IMG/VR virus record: IMGVR_UViG_3300038451_000147 | Location: 1-64,000 of that record | Strand: one strand, 5' to 3' | DNA: 64,000 nt | Origin: a virus | Part shown: one piece after another, positions 14,298-21,549 of the stretch | Layout of the letters: each line of letters starts with the position of its first letter | Position numbering within the stretch: position 1 is the first letter of the stretch | The notes under the pieces: model-generated | Told to the model about the DNA's origin: nothing | Databases searched by the model: none | What the model saw: the letters and a program-made list of their open reading frames with translations, nothing else | Program-made: the position numbers and the translations under genes

Positions 14298-14306
14298 CTT
14301 AAATAG
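14298..14306 (+). promoter_or_regulatory. TATA box for HNH gene at 14328
   Basis: GAATCCTTAAATAG, 22 bases before the GTG start at 14328. Confidence 0.6.
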
Positions 14307-14327
14307 AGCAGAACACTTACATTTACT

Positions 14328-14771
14328 GTGCCAAGTTGTCACATTTGCGGAACAGAACTAACCGAAGAGAACTGGACAGATTCCAAACGTAAGAGGCTTG
14401 AGCGTATTTGCAAGATGTGTGATGTTAAGAGAGCAAGAGCATGGCGGAAAGCCCATCCAAATGGTGCGTATCATAAGTATCGGATTGGTGCAAAGGCATA
14501 CATGAGGAACTACATGAGAGGCTATCGCCAAAAGCATCTGGAAAGGATGCAAGAACTTGGTAGACTTGAGAAGCATAGAAGGACTAGGGAACTCCCGACA
14601 TCCACCATTCTCAACAAATCCTTCAAAGGAGCGCATCTCCACCATATAACCCCTTCTGTGGCTATCTACATCCCAAAGGGGCTACATAGAAGCGTGTTCC
14701 ACAATCTGAAGACAGGAGAGGGTATGGACGAAATCAATGCTAAAGCGTTAGCATGGGCTAAATCCTTATAA
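14328..14771 (+). CDS. HNH-like endonuclease with zinc knuckles
   Basis: The N-terminal CHICGTEL...CKMCDVK zinc pair is followed by a basic helical linker and a His-rich core HLHHITPSVAIYIPKGLHRS then VFHNLKTGEGM, matching a free-standing HNH family. 147 aa, GTG start at the expected promoter distance. Probably a homing-type or packaging-associated nuclease. Confidence 0.65.
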   Translation: MPSCHICGTELTEENWTDSKRKRLERICKMCDVKRARAWRKAHPNGAYHKYRIGAKAYMRNYMRGYRQKHLERMQELGRLEKHRRTRELPTSTILNKSFKGAHLHHITPSVAIYIPKGLHRSVFHNLKTGEGMDEINAKALAWAKSL

Positions 14772-14790
14772 GGCCGAGAATGTTTAAATA
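14764..14790 (+). promoter_or_regulatory. TATA elements upstream of the portal gene
   Basis: AATCCTTATAAGG (box at 14764-14771) lies 31 bases before ATG 14803; a second AT-rich GTTTAAATA (14782-14790) lies only 12 bases before it. The first has the usual spacing. Confidence 0.55.
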
Positions 14791-14802
14791 CCTTCGATAA
14801 GG

Positions 14803-16683
14803 ATGTCTGCGGCACAAGATTCCAATAAGGACGAGAACGCTGTAGTTCGTGCATTACGAGCCACAAGGATACTCGGCCCAAGGCAAGCAGGTTCTCCAAG
14901 GAGCCTTGATAACCCTACCCTTTCTGCATCCTACAAGCCACCCTTAGAGACACAGATAGGGCAAATCGAGAGGGGTGAGGCTTGGTGGAGAGACTTCGCT
15001 TGGGAAGAGTATGCGACTAAAGAGTTGCCCGGACTTGGACTTGGGTTCACAGTCTATCCTTACGTTGCTGTATGGGAGAAGATATGGGGCGCAGTCCCAA
15101 CAGAAGACTACCAGAAGTATAAACAATACTACGTTCAGGAACCGTTCATTCGGGCCACCATAGACTTCCACACTCAGATGACCATCTCACAGGGTTACGA
15201 ATTAGACTATCCACTAGCGACTGTAGTTCAGGATGTCAAACAGTTTCTTGATAGACACGACTTCCTCAATCTACTCAAGATAATGGTGAAGGATATGCTA
15301 GTCTTCGGCAACTCCTACACAGAGGTTGTGAGAACATGGTATTGCCACGAAACTGGCCACGACCTTGAAGCCCTCAGAATTTCTTATGAGGTCGAAGGCA
15401 AGGACGGAAAGGATAGTTACTGGTGGACAGACAGAGTGGACATTGCGGCTAGGCATGACAAGATGTATCCCACCCACAAACTGGAGAATCCCTACGGAGA
15501 GATTACCAGATTCAAGCCTCTTGACCCCATGTATATGCGAGTGAGAAGGGATGCCTATGGAACCATCCTTGGATACGTCCAATACTATGTATTCCCTCTA
15601 GTCACCTTCCTAGCAGATGAGATGATTCATCTCCGCTATATGCCTACTTCTTGGACGTATGAATCGGTCTATGGTGTCTCGATGCTACGCCCCATCCTCT
15701 TCCATCAGGAACTCATGAAGAACTATGAGGAGACGATGGGAGCCATCATGAACGTCTTCCTCAAGCCCATGTTCCTTGTCCATGTCGGCATCAATAGTGC
15801 GGGTGTCGTAGGACAGGAAGTGACTACGGCGCAGTATCAATCAGTGAGGAAATACTTCCAGACTGCACAGCCCGGACAGTCTATTGTAGTAAGAGCCGCC
15901 ACCCCGATAGCGATAGAACCAATCAACCCACCCATTGACAGAATGCAGTCTACGTCCTTCTGGCTTCAATGGTTGCACAACATGAGAACCTACGCTCTCT
16001 CAGTGCCGAAGTTCTTCACCGACCCTGCTGGACTGAACAGAGCCACAGCCCAGACCGTAGAGAGAGGATACTTCACATTCATCAACAGCAACAGACAGTC
16101 CCTCAACAGCCAACTAGAGAGGACGGTGATGATACTGGTCATGAGGTCTCTGTATGGCAAAGTTGCCGATGAACTGATTCATGAGTATGACGTTCCGAAG
16201 TTCATCTGGAAGCCAGTCAAAGAGGATTCCTTAGAAGACAAGGCCAAGACCTATATGCCCCTGTATGCTAGTCGCATCCTAACTAGAGACGAAGTGAGAA
16301 AGGCACTCGGCTTCGAGCCTCTAGATGTGGACGAGTTGACGGAAGAGATAGGCGAATCCGTTCCACCAATGCAAGGCGCAGGTACAGGTGCATTTGGGAT
16401 GACCAAAGAAGGAAGTCCGACCTTCGGAAGCCCAGACCGTGAGATGGCAACAAGACCCTCTCCAATGGGAGCAGAACTTGGTCGAGAGGGGCAACCGCCA
16501 GAAGAGAGACTGCCAGAGTACGGAGAAGACATCTTCTCCAAGACAGAACAGGACGCTAGAATAGAGGAACTTGAAGAGGGCATAGAAGACCTCAAGAGAC
16601 GGTTCCTGAAGGAAGAGCCGTTCACAGAAGAGACGATTAAAGACGAGATAGAGAGGCTCAAGATGCACACCCCGAAGAAGTAG
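14803..16683 (+). CDS. Portal protein
   Basis: A 626-aa protein with portal features: an N-terminal region followed by QEPFIRATIDFHTQMTISQG, a helical stem region, DEMIHLRYMPTSWTYESVYG, and a central MRTYALSVPKFFTD segment, then acidic low-complexity and a C-terminal coiled coil (ARIEELEEGIEDLKRRFLKE). Portals form the dodecameric DNA gate at one capsid vertex. The terminase lies 30 kb away, so head genes are split. Near the N-terminus ERGEAWWRDFAW is shared with the peptide at 5486. Confidence 0.75.
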   Translation: MSAAQDSNKDENAVVRALRATRILGPRQAGSPRSLDNPTLSASYKPPLETQIGQIERGEAWWRDFAWEEYATKELPGLGLGFTVYPYVAVWEKIWGAVPTEDYQKYKQYYVQEPFIRATIDFHTQMTISQGYELDYPLATVVQDVKQFLDRHDFLNLLKIMVKDMLVFGNSYTEVVRTWYCHETGHDLEALRISYEVEGKDGKDSYWWTDRVDIAARHDKMYPTHKLENPYGEITRFKPLDPMYMRVRRDAYGTILGYVQYYVFPLVTFLADEMIHLRYMPTSWTYESVYGVSMLRPILFHQELMKNYEETMGAIMNVFLKPMFLVHVGINSAGVVGQEVTTAQYQSVRKYFQTAQPGQSIVVRAATPIAIEPINPPIDRMQSTSFWLQWLHNMRTYALSVPKFFTDPAGLNRATAQTVERGYFTFINSNRQSLNSQLERTVMILVMRSLYGKVADELIHEYDVPKFIWKPVKEDSLEDKAKTYMPLYASRILTRDEVRKALGFEPLDVDELTEEIGESVPPMQGAGTGAFGMTKEGSPTFGSPDREMATRPSPMGAELGREGQPPEERLPEYGEDIFSKTEQDARIEELEEGIEDLKRRFLKEEPFTEETIKDEIERLKMHTPKK

Positions 16684-16688
16684 AAGGG

Positions 16689-16697
16689 CTTAAATAG
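16689..16697 (+). promoter_or_regulatory. TATA box for gene at 16725
   Basis: GGCTTAAATAGCC, 28 bases before ATG 16725; a second CCTTATATG sits 14 bases before the start. Confidence 0.6.
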
Positions 16698-16724
16698 CCC
16701 CGGCCTTATATGTTTTGATAGAGT

Positions 16725-17324
16725 ATGGCTGGAAACTCAGAATATGAGGCTACATTCGTTTCCGATGGAGTCACTCGATGGCTTTCTAAACCCGGCCCCG
16801 GCACTCCGCTTTCTTCGGTAAATACAACCTTCCTTATTCTCAAAGGGACTCAGATACAACCTGCCGACCCAACGCCAACCGCTTCTAAAACTCCATATGT
16901 AATGATGGGCTTTGGCAAGGATGCTACTAATCCAGTAATCTTTACTCCTGCGGGAACAGCCTTGTCATTCACACTAGACGGAGAATCTGTTTGCAGTGAC
17001 GCAAGTTCTGGAATAAACATGAGATTCAGATATGGAACAGGAACTCCGCCAAGTAATGGAGACGCAGAAACAGGCACTCTTATTGCTGGCCCACCTGTTG
17101 ACATTGCAAACGGTGGTTTGGTAATTCAGTCTGGCATTCCTTTCGCCAAAACAAGGCTTATCACTGGTCTCACTCCCGGCGTTCCAATCTGGATAGATTG
17201 TGCAGTGGAAGTGATAACAAGTGGAACCGCAGGGCCAGTAGGTGTGAGTTTCTTCATACTGGATTCCAACGTCTGGTCAAGACTGGTCACAGTAACGGGC
17301 GGAGTCATATCATCAGTCACTTAG
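16725..17324 (+). CDS. Putative virion decoration or capsid-associated protein
   Basis: 199 aa, Gly/Thr/Pro/Val-rich with few charged residues and beta-strand character throughout (LTPGVPIWIDCAVEVITSGT). Such composition is typical of secreted or virion surface proteins. Immediately downstream of the portal with its own promoter, so a head decoration role is inferred. No family recognised. Confidence 0.5.
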   Translation: MAGNSEYEATFVSDGVTRWLSKPGPGTPLSSVNTTFLILKGTQIQPADPTPTASKTPYVMMGFGKDATNPVIFTPAGTALSFTLDGESVCSDASSGINMRFRYGTGTPPSNGDAETGTLIAGPPVDIANGGLVIQSGIPFAKTRLITGLTPGVPIWIDCAVEVITSGTAGPVGVSFFILDSNVWSRLVTVTGGVISSVT

Positions 17325-17343
17325 ACTGATGCCTTGGCATCAC

Positions 17344-17353
17344 CTTTAAATAG
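17344..17353 (+). promoter_or_regulatory. TATA box for gene at 17383
   Basis: CACCTTTAAATAGACC, 29 bases before ATG 17383. Confidence 0.6.
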
Positions 17354-17382
17354 ACCTTTGGTTCATATAGTCTCTGATAGGT

Positions 17383-18000
17383 ATGGTATACCCCTCATCT
17401 TTGCAAAAGGCTGAAGAGGCTGTAAAGAAAGCAGAGGACTTCTACAGCCGAGACGACCCGATGACGGAGATAGACAAAGTGAGAGGAGTCGAACACGCCT
17501 ATTACGATGAAAAGGTATTTAAGGAAGCAGAAGAGGCTATCGCCAAATTAGAAGAGGAAGCGCGTTTTCCATGTCCAACTTGTAAGAAACCTCTGCCCAC
17601 AGACCCTGAAAAGAGGACTCATCATGTGAGCCAGCATGGTGCTGAGACAGGAGACTTTGCGACCAAGAGGACTCCGTTCACAGCCCCAGAAGATATACCT
17701 ATGAGAGAAGAGGAAGTAACGCCTCTTGACGCTGGCATGGTCAAACAAGCCTTGGACAAAGCCTTTGTAGACGCAAGCGACCTTGTTAAAGGGATTGAAG
17801 AGTTCGTGAAGGACGTTGAAACTCTAGATATGAGCAAGATAGATTCAGCCATCGAACTCATCAACAACATCTCAGAAACGCTCAAAGATGCTAAAGAAAT
17901 GGGCTATCCGATTGAAGAAGACTCTGGCTCATATGGAGTTGAAACTTGGACACCGAGAGCCGGAAGAGGAGAAGAGGAACCTAAGAAAGGTGAGGCATGA
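17383..18000 (+). CDS. Helical protein with C2H2-like zinc finger, 205 aa
   Basis: An acidic coiled-coil N-terminus (AEEAVKKAEDFYSRDDPMTE) is followed by CPTCKKPLPTDPEKRTHHVS then QH, a C-x2-C...H-H finger at about residues 66-90. A helical bundle (LVKGIEEFVKDVETLDMSKI) and acidic tail end it. Downstream of the portal; could be scaffold-like or a minor virion protein. The proteins at 46600 and 55338 have a similar layout. Confidence 0.55.
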   Translation: MVYPSSLQKAEEAVKKAEDFYSRDDPMTEIDKVRGVEHAYYDEKVFKEAEEAIAKLEEEARFPCPTCKKPLPTDPEKRTHHVSQHGAETGDFATKRTPFTAPEDIPMREEEVTPLDAGMVKQALDKAFVDASDLVKGIEEFVKDVETLDMSKIDSAIELINNISETLKDAKEMGYPIEEDSGSYGVETWTPRAGRGEEEPKKGEA

Positions 18001-18257
18001 TGAACGACGAAGATATTGCTGACATCAGAGTAAACATAGCGTGTATACAAAAAGACATCGAGTTCATCAAAGATAGTCTTGGTGTCTTGAATCACAATAG
18101 CACAACGATGTCAGAACGCATCAGTGCGCTTGAGACAGCCCATAAGACCACTTCAGACTACAAGGACTTTGTTAAGAAACTCGCTTCGACTCTAGGTGGG
18201 ATGGCAGTCTTCGTTGCTACCCTTCTAGCGATACTCCGTTATCTCACCATTCTCTAG
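17997..18257 (+). CDS. Coiled coil plus C-terminal membrane helix, 86 aa
   Basis: Heptad-like N-terminal half (IRVNIACIQKDIEFIKDSLG) and a C-terminal transmembrane segment (GGMAVFVATLLAILRYLTIL). This architecture resembles XhlA-type holin partners and other phage membrane proteins. ATGA overlap with 17383; converges on 18254 with a 4-base overlap. Confidence 0.55.
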   Translation: MMNDEDIADIRVNIACIQKDIEFIKDSLGVLNHNSTTMSERISALETAHKTTSDYKDFVKKLASTLGGMAVFVATLLAILRYLTIL

Positions 18258-18907
18258 AGGCTCTTTCTCCATCTGTAGATTAAGGCAACAAGAAGTGCTA
18301 TGAGGAACAAGGTGAGACCTATAACAAGTATGAACCAATCTGGAACAGATGTAGAAGACGCTGTAGACGGCGTGACTGTCGTGGTCACTGTCTGAATAAC
18401 CGTGTTTGTGACTACTGGCAAAGTCAGGGTTATGGTAGTTGCAACAGTCTCAATCTGAGTAACACCGATTTGGACTATCTGTATCTCAGTTTGAGTTGTA
18501 GTGACACTTTGCATTTCTGTCGAAATCTGCGTAATTGTCACTGTAATAGGTGGAAGCGTCTTTGTATGAATCTTAGTCTGGGTCTGAGTTGTGGTGACAC
18601 TTTGCGTTTGTGTCTCAGTTTGTGTGTTTGTCACCGTAACTGGAAGTGTCTCCGTTTGAGTCTGGGTCTCAGTGGTGGTGAAATTCTGAGTCTGTGTTGA
18701 GGTCTGAGTCTCGGTATTGGTCTGCGTCTGAGTCACTGTAATAGTCGTTGGTGATATTACTGTGGATGTCGTTGTAACTGTGACCGTCTTAGTTGGGGTA
18801 GTAGATGTGGTAGTAGTGCAAGCCAATACTGGTGAGAGACTGATTGATAACGCAAGAGCGATGAGCGTCAGAACTAGGGCGTAGAATGCGAGACTCTTTG
18901 ACCTCAT
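18254..18907 (-). CDS. Secreted Thr/Gln-rich stalk protein with C-terminal anchor
   Basis: 217 aa. A signal-like N-terminus (MRSKSLAFYALVLTLIALAL), then about 140 residues dominated by TQT/TET/TVT repeats, and a C-terminal transmembrane anchor (WFILVIGLTLFLIALLVALI) with basic tail RWRKSL. This is the plan of a heavily O-glycosylated mucin-like surface protein. Probably displayed on the host envelope or used in adsorption or superinfection control (inference). Confidence 0.6.
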   Translation of the reverse strand: MRSKSLAFYALVLTLIALALSISLSPVLACTTTTSTTPTKTVTVTTTSTVISPTTITVTQTQTNTETQTSTQTQNFTTTETQTQTETLPVTVTNTQTETQTQSVTTTQTQTKIHTKTLPPITVTITQISTEMQSVTTTQTEIQIVQIGVTQIETVATTITLTLPVVTNTVIQTVTTTVTPSTASSTSVPDWFILVIGLTLFLIALLVALIYRWRKSL

Positions 18908-18929
18908 AGCACACCCCTTGTCTTGAGGC

Positions 18930-18938
18930 TATATAAAG
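18930..18938 (-). promoter_or_regulatory. TATA box for stalk protein gene
   Basis: Minus-strand CCTTTATATAGCC, 23 bases before ATG 18907, with ACAAGGGGTGTGCT before the start. Confidence 0.65.
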
Positions 18939-18944
18939 GTTCTG

Positions 18945-19319
18945 TCAAATAAACCAAACGACCAAACGACAATTATGGTCGCTGTATATCTCACCCAAGA
19001 CACCCATGAGAGAGAAGACCACACTCCATCCCTTTGTTATCTTCTTCACTTGGAAGACCTTGGCCACTTCAGAGGGCCGAATCCAAGTGTCAAAGTGCGC
19101 CCATTCCTTCGATTTCTCGTAGTCCATAGTCGTTTCATCTGAAATGTCGTGCGGTATACCCCTATTGCTTGCTATGGGCTTCACGCCCTCTAGATTGTCT
19201 ACATCGAACAGGACAGCCGTTACATCTGGGGCTTGAGGGACTAGAGCCGTTATCCTCATGACAGAGTGCCAGTAGTTGTCTGCTTCACGGATTTCAATCC
19301 ACCCTTGGCATATCTTCAC
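18945..19319 (-). CDS. Unknown 124-aa protein, GTG start
   Basis: GTG 19319 lies about 30 bases after minus-strand CTTTATATAGG. MKICQGWIEIREADNYWHSV has a beta start; the rest (VTAVLFDVDNLEGVKPI, DTWIRPSEVAKVFQVKKI) looks like a compact alpha/beta or OB-like fold. Not recognised. Confidence 0.55.
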   Translation of the reverse strand: MKICQGWIEIREADNYWHSVMRITALVPQAPDVTAVLFDVDNLEGVKPIASNRGIPHDISDETTMDYEKSKEWAHFDTWIRPSEVAKVFQVKKITKGWSVVFSLMGVLGEIYSDHNCRLVVWFI

Positions 19320-19393
19320 AATACTCCATGCAGACAGAGATACTGACCTATATAAAGTTTACTGAGAAAAAAATACAGGTGAGGGCTTGGTCT

Positions 19394-19651
19394 CTAAGAG
19401 ACTGGTTTCCTCATCCGTAAGATGAAGGCGGTGGCGAACCCAAGTGTCGCTCCCAATACTGGAAGTGCGTATATGGGTGTAGTCATCAGGTCGGGAGGAA
19501 GGACGCTAGTTACAACGGGGATTTGACTAAATTCCCCAAGGAACCAGTTAGTCACAACTCCTACGATGCCACCTACCACTGTGTAAAGGAACGTAGAGCC
19601 AAGGAATTTGGCTTGCTCCTTTATATAGTTCATTATGTCTTTGAAGGACAT
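19394..19651 (-). CDS. Two-helix membrane protein, 85 aa
   Basis: Two hydrophobic spans (FLYTVVGGIVGVVTNWFLG and YALPVLGATLGFATAFILRM) after an amphipathic N-terminus. Its gene set (stalk protein, unknown, membrane protein) is a run of separately promoted minus-strand genes. Role unknown. Confidence 0.6.
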   Translation of the reverse strand: MSFKDIMNYIKEQAKFLGSTFLYTVVGGIVGVVTNWFLGEFSQIPVVTSVLPPDLMTTPIYALPVLGATLGFATAFILRMRKPVS

Positions 19652-19673
19652 AGTAGACCCTTCCCATCCATGT

Positions 19674-19681
19674 CTTATAAG
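19674..19681 (-). promoter_or_regulatory. TATA box for gene 19394-19651
   Basis: Minus-strand ATACTTATAAGAC, 23 bases before ATG 19651, followed by GGGAAGGGTCTACT. Confidence 0.6.
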
Positions 19682-19692
19682 TATTCGCTTTT

Positions 19693-19729
19693 AGAGGGGA
19701 TATAGGGGTATATCCCCATATACCCCTCT
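19693..19729. repeat. Imperfect 37-base palindrome
   Basis: AGAGGGG (19693-19699) pairs with CCCCTCT (19723-19729); inside, GGGG (19705-19708) pairs with CCCC (19714-19717) around TATAT, and the arms are linked by ATATA on both sides. Lies in the largest gene-free stretch, directly beside the phased CT tract. Could be part of a replication origin or a protein-binding cruciform. Confidence 0.65.
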
Positions 19730-19746
19730 CCCTTCGTGATTCGCAT

Positions 19747-20010
19747 CTGGGCTTGTCTGACCTTTTCTGTGCTACTCGCCTCTCTTCTCCTCTAATGCTT
19801 GGCTTGTCTTGGCTTGGCTAGTCTATACCTTTCTGAACTATTCTGTGCTCCTCTTTTCTGATGCTAGTCTAATCTGTTCTTCTCTTTGCTTCTCTGCATT
19901 TGTCTACACCTTTCTATGCCTATCTGTTCTGCTACTTGTCTGAACTTTGCTTTTCTTCTCTTATCTTCTCTATGCTAATCTAGCCCGTTCTTCTCTCCTC
20001 TTCTGCTAGT
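19747..20010. repeat. Pentanucleotide-phased CT tract
   Basis: About 260 bases without a plausible gene. CT (or at least C) recurs every 5 bases: positions 19747, 752, 757, 762, 767, 772; then 19798, 803, 808, 813, 818, 823; 833 to 858 in steps of 5; 864 to 894; 904 to 929; 940 to 19980. The phase slips by one base near 19793-19798, 19859-19864 and 19930-19935. The intervening three bases vary, so this is not a simple repeat. The top strand is pyrimidine-rich. Candidate origin, partition or packaging site. Confidence 0.7.
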
Positions 20011-20574
20011 CTAGACTTCTTCGATGCTGAAGTGACCGAACATTGTCTTGTATGAACCAACGCCAGCGAGACCTAATCGTTGCATTGCCTCTTGAACGTG
20101 GACTCGTTTGACCGGACTCATGTATTCGATTGTTGCTTTGGTTGACCAAGGAAGTTCTAAGATGGGTCGGCAGATGAGCATTTGACTGCCCTTCTTACCA
20201 CCAACATTGATTCTGTCCCAACGAAGCGTGTATTTGCATGTTCTTGGTTCAAGAGGTAGATAGGGTTCTCGAATGGTCACAATGTTATCTTGCACAAATT
20301 TCTTCAGGGCCGTGAATCCTTTCACTTGGATTGCGCCGCCAATACCTTCTAGTCCCTTCCGTATGTTGATACTAGGGATTGCTGGACGATTTTGGAAGAA
20401 ATGGCCCTTAGACTTGATGATGGCAGTCTTTTGCGCTTCTGTGAGGTCTCGTATTCCTTCCTCTAGTTTGCTCATAGCGAATGGTATAGAAATGTTGGGG
20501 TCTAAGTTGTTCCAAATTATGGGGTCAGTGCCAATGAGTTTGAAGGTCGCTGATTCTATCGTTGTATTTGTCAA
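20011..20574 (-). CDS. Conserved-looking viral protein of unknown function, 187 aa
   Basis: Ends with a Gly-rich motif GLAGVGSYKTMFGHFSIEEV of the GxGxxxxxFGxFxIEE kind that I associate with uncharacterised phage proteins near recombination or replication genes. The body has a basic beta-rich segment (RTCKYTLRWDRINVGGKKGS). It overlaps the exonuclease-like gene by ATGA and so is its translational partner. It lies beside the phased CT tract and could bind DNA. Confidence 0.6.
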   Translation of the reverse strand: MTNTTIESATFKLIGTDPIIWNNLDPNISIPFAMSKLEEGIRDLTEAQKTAIIKSKGHFFQNRPAIPSINIRKGLEGIGGAIQVKGFTALKKFVQDNIVTIREPYLPLEPRTCKYTLRWDRINVGGKKGSQMLICRPILELPWSTKATIEYMSPVKRVHVQEAMQRLGLAGVGSYKTMFGHFSIEEV

Positions 20575-21509
20575 ATTTTTCTTTTCACCCCCTTGTGTCG
20601 AAAGGACTCAAATACGGACATCCTGTCTTGCACAAACATAATCGGTTTTGCACTTGATTGTGATGGTTTGAATCTACCAAACACAGATTTCAAGTCGGGC
20701 GTGTAGTCAACACTTCCTATTGTTCTCGATACTATGAATTTGGCTATCTCCTGTTTAGAGAGAAGAATAGGTTTACCTTCATCCATTTTGCTATCATTCG
20801 GGTAGAGGTCAAAGACAGTGAGCCTATTCAATTTGCGAATGTGCTTACTCAGAAAGTCAATCTGTCGAAGGTTTGCCTCTAAGCAAGTCCGGTTTCTTTC
20901 GTCTCTGATTCTCCGTCTCAACCTCAGAACCTCACTTCTACTAAGACCTTCATTTTCACCAAGAGTCGCTCTTCGCCACAACTCTTCTGAGAGATGGCCC
21001 TTTTCAATACCCAAGCCAAAATGGAACGCCAAATGCTCTTGACTTGCACTTACTCCCGTTCCACTACGGCCTTTGAATGGGGTCATTATGTCAATCGCTA
21101 CCTCTGGTAATCTTATTCCAAGATTGGCTCTTATTCCGTAGTCCTTGAGAGCAGTAACATCCCACTCTACGAAATGGCCAATTATTCCGTCAGAGTTTTT
21201 AAGGTATTCATAACCCAACCTAGTCAAGTCTAGAGTCGTCCTTCCGTCTATTCCCAAAACAAACTGCTTCGGCGGCTTTGCAGTGAATTTGTTGTTCTCA
21301 AATATCAACTTTTGAATCCCTATCACTAGCAAAGACTTGTCTGGTTTCCTCATCATTTCGCCGGGTGCGTATGCTTCCAAATCAACTGAAGCCAAAGTCA
21401 GTCTCTTTCCTGTCTCAATACACTCTAGAACCTTGGGACAGAAGGTCTTCTTCAGACCTGAACTCATGGATGCGACTGTCAACCCAAGCAGAAACTCCTT
21501 TGCATTCAT
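20571..21509 (-). CDS. DEDD-type 3'-5' exonuclease-like protein
   Basis: 312 aa. An Exo I-like LASVDLEAYAP (D-x-E) near residue 42, Exo II-like GHFVEWDVTALKDYG near residue 110, and a late LEANLRQIDFLSKH that could hold the last Asp. This is the RNase H-fold exonuclease pattern of DnaQ/PolB proofreaders without a polymerase. Heads an operon with 20011 and has a strong promoter. A role in replication or end processing is inferred. Confidence 0.55.
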   Translation of the reverse strand: MNAKEFLLGLTVASMSSGLKKTFCPKVLECIETGKRLTLASVDLEAYAPGEMMRKPDKSLLVIGIQKLIFENNKFTAKPPKQFVLGIDGRTTLDLTRLGYEYLKNSDGIIGHFVEWDVTALKDYGIRANLGIRLPEVAIDIMTPFKGRSGTGVSASQEHLAFHFGLGIEKGHLSEELWRRATLGENEGLSRSEVLRLRRRIRDERNRTCLEANLRQIDFLSKHIRKLNRLTVFDLYPNDSKMDEGKPILLSKQEIAKFIVSRTIGSVDYTPDLKSVFGRFKPSQSSAKPIMFVQDRMSVFESFRHKGVKRKI

Positions 21510-21530
21510 GGCCTACCCCTTCTCGCCAAC

Positions 21531-21540
21531 CTTTATAAAG
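21531..21540 (-). promoter_or_regulatory. TATA box for the exonuclease-like gene
   Basis: Minus-strand AATCTTTATAAAGG, 22 bases before ATG 21509, with AGAAGGGGTAGGCC before the start: a full match to the composite promoter. Confidence 0.75.
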
Positions 21541-21549
21541 ATTATGGTT

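Noticed and set aside
18470-18700. Cys/Ser/Leu-rich frame
   Set aside because: Antisense shadow of the Thr/Gln repeats of the stalk protein.
20571-21509. Cas-type or integrase identity for the exonuclease-like gene
   Set aside because: D-x-E and E-W-D motifs fit RNase H-fold exonucleases; no integrase Arg/Tyr set or Cas motifs were visible.
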